From contig NZ_JABBND010000007.1 in NCBI RefSeq assembly GCF_012933465.1, positions 62,001 to 126,000 of the forward strand: DNA of 64,000 nucleotides, read 5' to 3'. The notes beneath the pieces are model-generated. The model did no database searches and had not been told where the DNA came from. It worked only from the letters and a program-made list of their open reading frames with translations. Shown piece by piece: positions 55,516 to 63,333 of this stretch. Within the stretch, counting starts at the first letter, position 1. Each line of letters opens with the position of its first letter. The stretch comes from Actinomycetospora sp. TBRC 11914. GTDB lineage: Bacteria > Actinomycetota > Actinomycetes > Mycobacteriales > Pseudonocardiaceae. The position numbers and the translations under genes were made by a program.

Positions 55516-55556
55516 ACACAGCTGCGCCGCTCGTCCAGCCGGCCCGCGCCGGCGGA

Positions 55557-56153
55557 TCAGGCCGGGGTGACGGCGAGGGCGTCGCGGGCGTAGGCCGCCG
55601 TGCCGGGCGCGTGGTGGTCCAGGACCTCGGCGAGGCGCGGCGGGACGTCGGGGCCGGTGACCGCGCGGTGGTGGCGGGCCAGCGCCTGGGCCGCGGCCCC
55701 GTCCACCGGCTCCCCCGCCGCCCAGGTCCGGGCCCACGCGGCGCCGAGGTCCGCGAGCGTCTCCGGGTCGAGGCCGGGGTCGGGGTCGCCGAAGCCGTCG
55801 AACATCGTCGCCGGGTCGTCGGCGCGCCCGCCAAGAGTGGCCCGGACCGCGGCGGCCTGACGGTCCAGCCGGTCGCGCACCGCGTCGAGGACGTCGAGGT
55901 GCCCACGCAGCGCGGTGTCCGGGTCGGGAGCGTCGGGGCCGGACAGGGCCGCGGCCACGTCGTCGTCGGGGAACCCGAGCGCGCGCAGGAGCAGCACGCG
56001 CTGGAGGCGGACGAGGTCGTCGCGGCCGTAGGCGCGGTACCCGTCGTCGGCGACGACCCCCGGCACCACGAGCCCACAGCGTTCCCAGCCCCGCAGCGAC
56101 GCCACCGGCACCCCGCTCGCGCGGGCCACCTCCGCGGTGCTCCAGCCGCGCAC
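55557..56153 (-). CDS. MerR-family regulator with TipA-like C terminus
   Basis: A 198-residue regulator. The N-terminal helix-turn-helix STAEVARASGVPVASLRGWERCGLV and YRAYGRDDLVRLQRVLLLRALGF fit MerR; the coiled-coil linker follows (HLDVLDAVRDRLDRQAAAVRATLGG). The C-terminal half (TMFDGF, ALARHHRAVTGPDVPP) resembles the antibiotic-binding TipAS domain, although short. Signal and targets unknown. GTG 56153 is just after the stop of the upstream glycosylase gene. Confidence 0.85.
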   Translation of the reverse strand: MRGWSTAEVARASGVPVASLRGWERCGLVVPGVVADDGYRAYGRDDLVRLQRVLLLRALGFPDDDVAAALSGPDAPDPDTALRGHLDVLDAVRDRLDRQAAAVRATLGGRADDPATMFDGFGDPDPGLDPETLADLGAAWARTWAAGEPVDGAAAQALARHHRAVTGPDVPPRLAEVLDHHAPGTAAYARDALAVTPA

Positions 56154-56155
56154 GC

Positions 56156-57097
56156 CTACATCTCGCGGAAGTCGCGGGGCGAGTAGCGGGGGCCGAACCG
56201 CGGCCGGCGGAAGCCCGAGGCCTCGATGTAGCGGACCGCGCGCTGGCGCTGCGGGGCGTAGCAGGCGAGGACCTCGAGCATCCCGGCGTCGTCGAGCTTG
56301 CGGCCCACGAGGGCGTAGCCGACGGTCGAGGGGATGTGGAAGTCGCCGACCGAGACGGCGTCGGGGTCGCCCCAGGCCCGCTGCGCCACCTCGGCGGCGG
56401 TCCAGACCCCGATCCCCGGGACCTTGCGCAGCAGCGCCCGCCCCTCGGCCCCGCGCAGCGCGACCGCGCCCTCCAGCCGGTGCGCGACCGTGGCCGAGGC
56501 GAGGATCGCCCGACGCCGGGACTGGTCGACCCCGGCCTTGTGCCACTCCCAGTCCGGGATGGCCCTGGTCGCGCGCGGGGTCGGCGGGACGCGCATCCCG
56601 CGCGGGGCGGGCCCCGGGGCGGCCGTGCCGAAGCGCCAGCAGAGCTCCCGCCAGGAGCGGTGCGCCTCGGTCCCGGTCACCTTCTGCTCGAGGATCGCGG
56701 CGAACAGCACGTCCCACACCGCGCCGCACGCGCCGAGCCGCAGCCCGGGCATGCGGTGCCGCGCGTCGGCGACCACGGGGTGGTGCCCCACGAAGCCGGC
56801 GTCGTCGTCGTCCGCCCCGAGCAGCGCGGGCAGGCCGTCGAGCACCCAGTCGGCGCCGTCGCCCCACGCGTCGGCGACGACCTCGCTGCCGACCCGCCGG
56901 ATGCGTGTCGTCGCGGGGCCGTCGGGCGTCGAGCCCACCCGCCAGACCACGCCGGCCTCGTCGATGCGGCACGTGGGGTCGCCCCGCCCGTGGCGCAGCG
57001 GGCCGATCAGGGCGCCGATGTCGAGGACGTAGCCGGGCTCCCACCGCCGGGTCCGCGCCGGGGCCGCGGGCTCCGCCGCGGGGAGGACGTCAGGCAC
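56156..57097 (-). CDS. DNA-3-methyladenine glycosylase family protein (AlkA-like)
   Basis: Predicted base-excision glycosylase of 313 residues in the HhH-GPD fold. VWDVLFAAILEQKVTGTEAHRSWRELCWRFG is the conserved helix, VPGIGVWTAAEVAQRAWGDPD is the helix-hairpin-helix, and the Asp in AVSVGDFHIP is the likely catalytic residue. There is no Cys cluster, so not an EndoIII type. ATG 57097 lies 8 bases inside the end of the GDP-mannose pyrophosphorylase gene, so it is co-transcribed with it. Confidence 0.85.
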   Translation of the reverse strand: MPDVLPAAEPAAPARTRRWEPGYVLDIGALIGPLRHGRGDPTCRIDEAGVVWRVGSTPDGPATTRIRRVGSEVVADAWGDGADWVLDGLPALLGADDDDAGFVGHHPVVADARHRMPGLRLGACGAVWDVLFAAILEQKVTGTEAHRSWRELCWRFGTAAPGPAPRGMRVPPTPRATRAIPDWEWHKAGVDQSRRRAILASATVAHRLEGAVALRGAEGRALLRKVPGIGVWTAAEVAQRAWGDPDAVSVGDFHIPSTVGYALVGRKLDDAGMLEVLACYAPQRQRAVRYIEASGFRRPRFGPRYSPRDFREM

Positions 57098-58205
57098 TCC
57101 CCGAGAATCGCAGACCGCCGTCCGGGATGGTGATGCCGGGCCAGAGCCGCACGCCCTCGCGCAGCTCGCAGCCGGCGCCGACCGAGACGCCGTCGCCGAC
57201 CACCGCGTCGCTCACCACGGTCTCGTCGCCGATCACGGCACCGGGACCGATCACCGAGCGGGTCACGGTGACGTTGTCGCCGATCCGGGCCCCGTCCATG
57301 ACCACCGACCCGATGACCCGCGAGCCGTCGCCCACGACGACCTCGCGGCCGAGCGTGGTGCCGTCCGAGAGCGACGCCGAGGCGGCCGTCTTCGCGCCCG
57401 GCAGCAGCAGCGCCGTCCCGACCGGCCCGGGGAGGGCGGAGGTGGGCGCGATGCCCTGCACGAGGTCGGCACAGCCGCGGACGAACGCGGCGGGGGTGCC
57501 GAGGTCGAGCCAGTAGGACGACTCGACGTGGCCCTGCAGCCGGGCGCCCTGCCGCAGCAGCCCGGGGAAGGTCTCGCGCTCCACGGAGACGGCCCGGCCG
57601 GTCGGGATCGCGTCGACCACCGCGCGCCGGAAGACGTAGCAGCCGGCGTTGACCTGGTCCGTCGGCGGTGTGAGCGTCTTCTCGAGGAAGGCCTCCACCC
57701 GGCCGCTGGCGTCGGTGGGCACGCAGCCGAAGGCGGTCGGGTCGGCCACCTTCACCAGGTGCAGCGTGGCGTCGGCGCCCGCGGAGCGGTGCTCGTCGAC
57801 GACGGCGGGCAGGTCGACCCCGGAGAGGATGTCCCCGTTGAAGACCATGACCTCGTCGTAGTCGCCCTCGAGCGCGTCGGCGGCGTGCCGGATGCCGCCG
57901 CCGGTGCCGAGCGGCTCGGGCTCGGGCACGCAGTCGAGCTGCAGGCCGAAGGCGGAGCCGTCGCCGAGGTAGTCGGCGAAGACCTCCGCGCGGTAGGAGG
58001 TGCCGAGCACCACCCGCCGGATGCCGGCCGCCGCGATCCGCGAGAGCAGGTGCCCGATGAACGGCACCCCCGCCGTCGGCAGCATGGGCTTGGGCGTCGA
58101 GGCGGTCAGCGGCCGCAGCCGGCTCCCCTGTCCCCCGACCAGCACGACGGCAGCCGTCCGCGCGAGCCGGTCACCGGCCTCGCCACGTCCCCCCGTGGTG
58201 TCCAC
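57090..58205 (-). CDS. Mannose-1-phosphate guanylyltransferase (GDP-mannose pyrophosphorylase)
   Basis: Makes GDP-mannose, the donor for mannosylation. 371 residues: nucleotidyltransferase signature AVVLVGGQGSRLRPLTASTPKPMLP near residues 18-42, VPEPEPLGTGGGIRHAAD, VMVFNGDILSGVD (metal Asp), FLEKTLTPPTDQVNAGCYVF and SSYWLDLGTP; a C-terminal left-handed beta-helix follows (GDGSRVIGSVVMDGARIGDN, SVIGPGAVIGDE). GTG 58205 has GGGAGG upstream. It matches Rv3264c (named manB in M. tuberculosis). It leads the minus-strand operon with the glycosylase and MerR genes. Confidence 0.93.
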   Translation of the reverse strand: MDTTGGRGEAGDRLARTAAVVLVGGQGSRLRPLTASTPKPMLPTAGVPFIGHLLSRIAAAGIRRVVLGTSYRAEVFADYLGDGSAFGLQLDCVPEPEPLGTGGGIRHAADALEGDYDEVMVFNGDILSGVDLPAVVDEHRSAGADATLHLVKVADPTAFGCVPTDASGRVEAFLEKTLTPPTDQVNAGCYVFRRAVVDAIPTGRAVSVERETFPGLLRQGARLQGHVESSYWLDLGTPAAFVRGCADLVQGIAPTSALPGPVGTALLLPGAKTAASASLSDGTTLGREVVVGDGSRVIGSVVMDGARIGDNVTVTRSVIGPGAVIGDETVVSDAVVGDGVSVGAGCELREGVRLWPGITIPDGGLRFSGSA

Positions 58206-58343
58206 GACCGACCTCCCTGATGATCGTGTGGGCCCGGTGTGACGACGGCGTCCCGTCCGGGCGCTACTGTTGGGTCCCTCGGCGCGTGCCGGTACGGCCT
58301 CGGATCGTCGGGGCCCCTCCGACCGAGATCGGGCAGGAGAAGC

Positions 58344-58862
58344 GTGGTGGAGCCGACGAACGCCTGGGACCGTGCTCAGCAGGCTATCGCCCGCGCGCAG
58401 CAACGCAACGGCACCGTCGTGACCCCGGACAACGCGGAGTCACCGTTCGATGCCTCGCAGACGCAGATGATCCCCACCCCGCTGAACCCCGACGGCTCGC
58501 CGAACACGCACGGTCAGCGGGGGCGTCCCGCGCCGGCGCCGCGTCGCCCGGGCGACGGCCGCCGATCGGGTCCGGGACCCGACCCCCAGTGGGGCGGGTA
58601 CGGCCGGGGCCGGCCGGGCGAGCCGGAGACGACGCCGGTCGAGGTCTCCGACCCCACGCTCATGCGCCCGCTGCCGCCGGACGCGCCGACCGTGCGCACC
58701 TCCCGGCCGCGCACCGCGCCCTTCCCGGCCCAGCACACCCCGGCGCAGCACACCCCGGCGGGCGGGCAGCCCCGGCCCGGCCCCGCGCCGGACGACACCC
58801 CCACCACGCCGCCCGTCGGGATCCGCGTGCCGTGGTGGAAGCGCCTCTTCGGCCGCGGGTAG
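58344..58862 (+). CDS. Hypothetical proline-rich protein
   Basis: 172 residues from GTG 58344 or 58347 (AGGAG a few bases upstream). The N terminus VVEPTNAWDRAQQAIARAQQRNG and FDASQTQMIPTPLNPDG may be helical; the rest is Pro/Arg/Gly-rich with a repeat QHTPAQHTPA, ending VGIRVPWWKRLFGRG. No transmembrane segment or enzyme motif. It is divergent from the GDP-mannose pyrophosphorylase and convergent with wbbL. I do not recognise the family. Confidence 0.65.
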   Translation: MVEPTNAWDRAQQAIARAQQRNGTVVTPDNAESPFDASQTQMIPTPLNPDGSPNTHGQRGRPAPAPRRPGDGRRSGPGPDPQWGGYGRGRPGEPETTPVEVSDPTLMRPLPPDAPTVRTSRPRTAPFPAQHTPAQHTPAGGQPRPGPAPDDTPTTPPVGIRVPWWKRLFGRG

Positions 58863-58866
58863 CGGA

Positions 58867-59754
58867 TCAGGCCTTCCGGGTCGCCCACCGCGCGCGGGCC
58901 GCGAGCGCGGCCCGCAGGCCCAGCCGCAGCGGGGCCCACCGCGGGCCCCGGTAGCGGTCGGCCAGGAAGCGGTAGGCGCTGCGGTGGTGCTCGCGCAGCA
59001 TCCGCGCCGACGTCGGGGCGTCGCGGGTGGTGGCGTGCCCACCGGTGTGGACCACGGCCGCCGTCGGGACGTAGACGTTGAGCCAGCCGGCGCGGCCGAG
59101 CCGGTCTCCCAGGTCGACGTCCTCGAAGTACATGAAGTACCGCGGGTCGAAGCCGTCGACCGAGTCCCACGCCTCGCGGCGCAGCAGCACGCACGAGCCG
59201 GAGAGCCACCCCGCGGGCCGCTCCTCGACCACGCCCTCCTGCCGGTAGGAACGGGTCCAGGGGTTGCCCGGCCAGACCACGCCGAACAGCGCGTGCCCCA
59301 CCCCGCGCCCGAGGGACGGAACGAGCCGCGCGGACGGGTAGATCTCGTCGTCGGTGTGGATGAGCGGGCCCAGCGACCCGGCCCGCGGCCACCGGTCGGC
59401 GGCCTCGAGGAGAGTGTCGAGCGACCCGGCGCCCAGCACGATGTCGGGGTTGCTCACCAGCACCCAGCCGACCGAGCCGTCGAGTCCCGCCACGGCCCGG
59501 TTGGCGGCCGCCCCGTAGCCGAGGTTCTCGCCCATCGGCAGCACCTCGGCCCGGCCGGCGGCCGCGGCGGCCTCAGGCGCCCCGTCGACCGAGCCGTTGT
59601 CGGCGAGCACCACGTGCACCGGCCGGGACGTCGCGCCGGCCAGCGAGTCGAGGAAGGTGCCCAGGGAGTCGCCCGGGGAGTAGGTGACGACGACGACCGC
59701 CAGCCCGTCGCCGTAGGTGCGCAGGGCGTCCGAGCTGCGGGGGGCCGCGGTCAT
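58867..59754 (-). CDS. wbbL: dTDP-rhamnosyltransferase WbbL-like (GT2)
   Basis: Probably transfers L-rhamnose from dTDP-rhamnose to GlcNAc-PP-decaprenol, building the linker of arabinogalactan. 295 residues, GT2: LAVVVVTYSPGDSLGTFLDSL, VHVVLADNGSVDGAPE, NLGYGAAANRAVAGL, VLVSNPDIVLG (DxD-like), WLSGSCVLLRREAWDSVDGFD and YFEDVDLGDRLGRAGW. rmlD is next on the same strand and Rv3265c matches. ATG 59754. Confidence 0.9.
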   Translation of the reverse strand: MTAAPRSSDALRTYGDGLAVVVVTYSPGDSLGTFLDSLAGATSRPVHVVLADNGSVDGAPEAAAAAGRAEVLPMGENLGYGAAANRAVAGLDGSVGWVLVSNPDIVLGAGSLDTLLEAADRWPRAGSLGPLIHTDDEIYPSARLVPSLGRGVGHALFGVVWPGNPWTRSYRQEGVVEERPAGWLSGSCVLLRREAWDSVDGFDPRYFMYFEDVDLGDRLGRAGWLNVYVPTAAVVHTGGHATTRDAPTSARMLREHHRSAYRFLADRYRGPRWAPLRLGLRAALAARARWATRKA

Positions 59755-59810
59755 GGGGGCATCTTCGCGGAGCGCGCCCGGGACTCCCCGCGCGCCCCGC
59801 CGGAGTCGGC

Positions 59811-60101
59811 TCAGACGGGCCGGCGGACCTCGTCGGTGGCCGGCAGGGCGAGCGGCCAGTACCGCCAGGCGTCCGGCCCGGCACCACCGGTGTTCGCCGT
59901 CGCGGGCCGCGGCCCGGTCACCGGCCGCTCGACGGGCCGGCGGGGCGCGGTGGCGACGCCGAGCGGGCCGTCGTCGACGACCGTCCGGCGGGTGGCGCGG
60001 TCCATCCGCGCCTTGAGGCGATGGCGCTCGCGGCCCGCGTCGACCACCAGCCAGACCGCGACGACGCCCAACAGGGCGAGCAGGATCGTCTCCAGCGCCA
60101 T
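59811..60101 (-). CDS. Small membrane protein, unknown function
   Basis: 96 residues from ATG 60101: MALETILLALLGVVAVWLVV is one transmembrane helix, then a basic stretch (DAGRERHRLKARMDRATRR) and a Pro/Arg-rich cytoplasmic tail ending WRYWPLALPATDEVRRPV. It lies between wbbL and rmlD on the same strand. No ribosome binding site is convincing. The frame continues open upstream, so the start is uncertain. I do not recognise a family. Confidence 0.55.
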   Translation of the reverse strand: MALETILLALLGVVAVWLVVDAGRERHRLKARMDRATRRTVVDDGPLGVATAPRRPVERPVTGPRPATANTGGAGPDAWRYWPLALPATDEVRRPV

Positions 60102-60238
60102 GCCGGTCCAACGCGCGAGTCGCCGAGAGGTGACGCCCGGTCGGCGACACGCATCGACGGCTCCCGAGAACGGTCCCCTCGCCCACCGCGCGGCACCCGG
60201 TCCCGCCGCTCGACCGTCCGGCGTCTGACGACCGCCCC

Positions 60239-61177
60239 TCAGCGCACGACCGGTGCCCGTCCGAGCAGGTCGGGGTGGCGCCGGACGGCCGCGGCGAGGG
60301 CCTCCCGCCACGGGCGCAGAGGCGGTAGGCCCGCCGCCTCCCAGGACGCCGGCGACAGCACCGACCAGGCCGGGCGCGGCGCCGGCCGCGGGAACTGGTC
60401 GGTGGTGCACCCGTGCACGCGGCCGGGATCGGCGCCCAGCTCCTCGAACACCGCGCGCGCCAGGCCGCACCACGTGGTCACCCCGCCGCCGGTCGCGTGC
60501 CGGGTGCCCGACGGCGTCCCCGAGCGGCCCAGCGCGACCAGGCCCGCGGCGAGGTCGGCCGACCACGTGGGCGAGCCGTGCTGGTCGTCGACGACGTCGA
60601 GCGTCTCCCGCTCGCCCGCGAGGCGGGCCATGGTGCGGACGAAGTTGGCCCCGGTGCCGCCGTAGACCCAGGCGGTGCGCACCACGTGGTGGGCGTCCGG
60701 GGCGGCGTCGCGGACCCGCTGCTCGCCCTCCTCCTTGGTGCGGCCGTAGACCCCGGCGGCGCCGGTCGGGTCGTCGGGCTCGTAGCCGGCGGGCCCGCCG
60801 TCCGGACCCCGCCGCCCGCGCGGGCCGGCGCCGTCGAAGACGTAGTCGGTGGAGACGTGCACGATCCGCGCCCCGTGGCGCACGCACGCGCCCGCGAGCA
60901 GGCCGGGGGCGACGGCGTTGACCGCGTGCGCGGCCCGGGCGGCCTCCGGGTCCGTCTCGGCGAGGTCGACGGCGGTGAAGGCGGCCGCGTTGAGCAGCAC
61001 GGCGCCCTCGTCACCACCACCGTCGGCCCACCGCGCGACGGCGTCCCCGACGGCGTCGGCGTCGGTGATGTCGAGCTCGGCCCGGGTCCGTGCGGTCACC
61101 GGCTCGCCCTGCTCGCGGAGCAGGCGCACGAGGTCCGTCCCGAGCGCCCCTCCCGCTCCCGTCACCATCCAGCGCAC
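60239..61177 (-). CDS. rmlD: dTDP-4-dehydrorhamnose reductase
   Basis: Last step of dTDP-L-rhamnose synthesis. 312-residue short-chain dehydrogenase/reductase: MVTGAGGALGTDLVRLL (nucleotide-binding Gly), LDITDADAV, LNAAAFTAVDLAE, VHVSTDYVFDG, and YGRTKEEGEQ with the catalytic Tyr and Lys. The C-terminal part (FRTAWVYG-like VVRTAWVYGGTGANFVRTMARL, RPAWSVLSPASWE) matches RmlD. GTG 61177 has GGAGGG upstream. rmlC is at the other end of the window. Confidence 0.93.
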   Translation of the reverse strand: MRWMVTGAGGALGTDLVRLLREQGEPVTARTRAELDITDADAVGDAVARWADGGGDEGAVLLNAAAFTAVDLAETDPEAARAAHAVNAVAPGLLAGACVRHGARIVHVSTDYVFDGAGPRGRRGPDGGPAGYEPDDPTGAAGVYGRTKEEGEQRVRDAAPDAHHVVRTAWVYGGTGANFVRTMARLAGERETLDVVDDQHGSPTWSADLAAGLVALGRSGTPSGTRHATGGGVTTWCGLARAVFEELGADPGRVHGCTTDQFPRPAPRPAWSVLSPASWEAAGLPPLRPWREALAAAVRRHPDLLGRAPVVR

Positions 61178-61501
61178 GTCGTGACCCTCCTGTCGTGGGC
61201 GTCCGCGGCGTCCCGGCCGACCGGGCCGTGGATCCCCCCTCGGGGCCCTCCTCCCGGCTCCGGGACCCCGCGGGGGCGTGTGTCATCCTCCGACGCGCCG
61301 TGAGAGGTCCGAACGGGTGGTGGGCACGAAAAGCACGGAGAGCCGTCTAGCCTGCCCTCCAGGCTGTGGTGCCGGAGGTCGATGTCCTCCGCGGGAGGAC
61401 GTCGCCCGGGCGAGGATGCCCGTGCGGCCCGCACGTCCCGACGCCGCGCGCGACCCGGGGACACCGCACTGAGCCGATCGGAGATCGTGGAGGGAGGCCG
61501 C
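61178..61501. other. 324-bp region between rmlD and the LCP gene
   Basis: No gene. The plus strand has TAGCCT at 61348-61353 as a -10 candidate for the LCP gene, giving a leader of about 140 bases, and an inverted repeat at 61381-61390/61394-61403 (GATGTCCTCC/GGAGGACGTC) inside that leader. The frame open upstream of 61502 is attributed to leader sequence. Confidence 0.5.
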
Positions 61502-63310
61502 GTGGAGGACGAGCGCGGTCCCCGTCGTGATCCCGGGCGCCGGTTCGGGCCGTCCGCCGGGCGCGGTCCGGCCCCCGCTCCCCCGCGCGACCCGGCCCCG
61601 GGCCCCTCGGCGCGGCGCGGCAGCGACCTGCGGGAGATGCGCCCGGCCGGCGAGGGCCGGGACCGCCGCGGCACCGTCGGGTTCCGCGACGGCGCCGGCG
61701 ACGCCCCGTCACGGGCCGCGACCGCGCCCACGGCACCGTCGCGCCCCGGGGGCCCGTCGAAGAACGGCGGCCGGTCCGACGCGCCGCCCGCCCCGCCGCC
61801 GCCCCGGCGGACGGCCCCCGCCCCGCCCGGCGGGCCGCCGCCCCGGCCCGCCCGGCCCGCGGCCGCCCCCGCGGGGAGGCCGCCGGGCCGCCGCGGCCGA
61901 CGGCTGCTGCGCATCCTCGCCGTCGTCGCCTCCGCCCTGGTCTTCGCGGTGAGCGGCACCGCGTGGGCCGCCCTGTCCGGCAGCTTCTCCAGCTCCGGCG
62001 CCCTGTCGAAGAAGGGCACCGCCGCCGACGGGGCCACCGACATCCTGCTCGTCGGCACCGACAGCCGGACCGACGCGCAGGGCAACCCGCTGCCGCGTGA
62101 CGTGCTCGCCCAGCTCGACGCCGGCTCGGCGGACGGTGAGCTCAACACCGACACGATGATGCTGGTGCGGGTGCCGAACGACGGCAGCCGCGCGGTCGCC
62201 TTCTCGCTGCCCCGCGACAGCTTCGTCCCGCTGCCCGGGGGCGGCAAGGGCAAGCTCAACTCGGTCTACCCGGGCGCCAAGGCCGCGATGACCCAGCAGC
62301 TGATCTCCGACGGCGACTCGAACTCCGCCGACGTCGACGTCAAGTCCTCCGAGGCCGGTCGCCAGGCACTGATCGACGCGGTCCAGGAGCTCACCGGCAT
62401 CGGGGTCGACCACTACGCCGAGGTCAACCTGCTCGGCTTCTACAACCTGACCAACGCGATCGGCGGCGTCGACGTCTGCCTGAAGAACGCCGTCGACGAC
62501 GACTTCTCGGGCGCCCACTTCCCCGCCGGTCCCCGCACCGTGCAGGGCCGGGACGCGCTCGCGTTCGTCCGGCAGCGCCACGGGCTGCCGCTCGGCGACC
62601 TCGACCGGGTGCGCCGCCAGCAGGCCTTCCTGGCCGGGCTCTCCCACAAGGTCCTCTCGGCGGGCACCCTCGCCGACCCGGTGACGCTCACCCGCCTGCT
62701 GGACGCGGTGAAGCAGTCGGTGATCCTCGACCAGGGCTGGGACCTGCTCGGCCTCGCCCAGCAGATGCAGGGCGTCTCCGGCGGCGCGGTCACGTTCATG
62801 ACGATCCCGACCCAGGGCGGCGAGAACACCTCGGCCGGCGACGCGCTCAAGGTGGACCCCGCGGAGGTCCAGCAGTTCGTCGCCGACGCCATCGGCCCCA
62901 AGCAGGCGCCGGCGGCGGCCCCCGCGGGCCCGGCGCCCGCGACCATCCCGGTCGACGTCCGCAACGGCTCGGGCACCGAGGGCGCGGCGGCCCGCGTCGT
63001 GCAGATCCTCGGCGCCCAGGGCTACACCCACGTCACCTCGGGCAACGCCGGCCAGCGCACCGCGAGCTCGGCCGTGGAGGTCGCGCCCGGCAGCGAGGCG
63101 GCCGCGGGCGTCGTCGCCAAGACGCTCGGGGGCCTGCCGACGCGGACCGACGCGACGGTGCCGCCCGGCACCGTGCGCGTGCTGCTCGCCTCGGACTACA
63201 AGGGCCCCGGTGCGGTGACGACCCAGCCGAACGGCGACTCCGCGGACGCGGCCCCGCCGCCGCCCGCCCAGCCGCCGATCACCGCCGACGGGATCCCCTG
63301 CGTCAACTGA
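61502..63310 (+). CDS. LytR-CpsA-Psr (LCP) family glycopolymer ligase
   Basis: Probably attaches arabinogalactan or a similar polymer to peptidoglycan outside the membrane. 602 residues from GTG 61502 (GGAGGGAGG upstream). A Pro/Arg-rich cytoplasmic part (1-135) precedes one TM helix near 140-160 (LLRILAVVASALVFAVSGTAW). The LCP domain has TDILLVGTDSR, MMLVRVPNDGSRAVAFSLPRDSF (conserved Arg/Asp), GVDHYAEVNLLGFYNLTNAIGGVDVCL, and ALAFVRQRHGLPLGDLDRVRRQ. A LytR_C domain (PVDVRNGSGTEGAAARVV) ends it. Matches Rv3267 by order. Confidence 0.92.
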   Translation: MEDERGPRRDPGRRFGPSAGRGPAPAPPRDPAPGPSARRGSDLREMRPAGEGRDRRGTVGFRDGAGDAPSRAATAPTAPSRPGGPSKNGGRSDAPPAPPPPRRTAPAPPGGPPPRPARPAAAPAGRPPGRRGRRLLRILAVVASALVFAVSGTAWAALSGSFSSSGALSKKGTAADGATDILLVGTDSRTDAQGNPLPRDVLAQLDAGSADGELNTDTMMLVRVPNDGSRAVAFSLPRDSFVPLPGGGKGKLNSVYPGAKAAMTQQLISDGDSNSADVDVKSSEAGRQALIDAVQELTGIGVDHYAEVNLLGFYNLTNAIGGVDVCLKNAVDDDFSGAHFPAGPRTVQGRDALAFVRQRHGLPLGDLDRVRRQQAFLAGLSHKVLSAGTLADPVTLTRLLDAVKQSVILDQGWDLLGLAQQMQGVSGGAVTFMTIPTQGGENTSAGDALKVDPAEVQQFVADAIGPKQAPAAAPAGPAPATIPVDVRNGSGTEGAAARVVQILGAQGYTHVTSGNAGQRTASSAVEVAPGSEAAAGVVAKTLGGLPTRTDATVPPGTVRVLLASDYKGPGAVTTQPNGDSADAAPPPPAQPPITADGIPCVN

Positions 63311-63318
63311 GCCGGCCG

Positions 63319-63324
63319 TAGGGT
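63319..63324 (+). promoter_or_regulatory. -10 element for leaderless TIGR03089 gene
   Basis: TAGGGT lies 9 bases before ATG 63334 and 8 bases after the LCP stop. Confidence 0.45.
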
Positions 63325-63333
63325 GCCGACCCG

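Larger units (their letters stand above)
54883..55556. other. 674-bp gap with mirrored repeat arrays between convergent genes
   Basis: No coding signal. It contains a left array (54932-55087), a right array (55395-55515) that is partly an inverted form of the left, and a strong hairpin (55260-55314) between them. A bidirectional termination zone is likely, but this much repeated structure is unusual. Confidence 0.7.
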
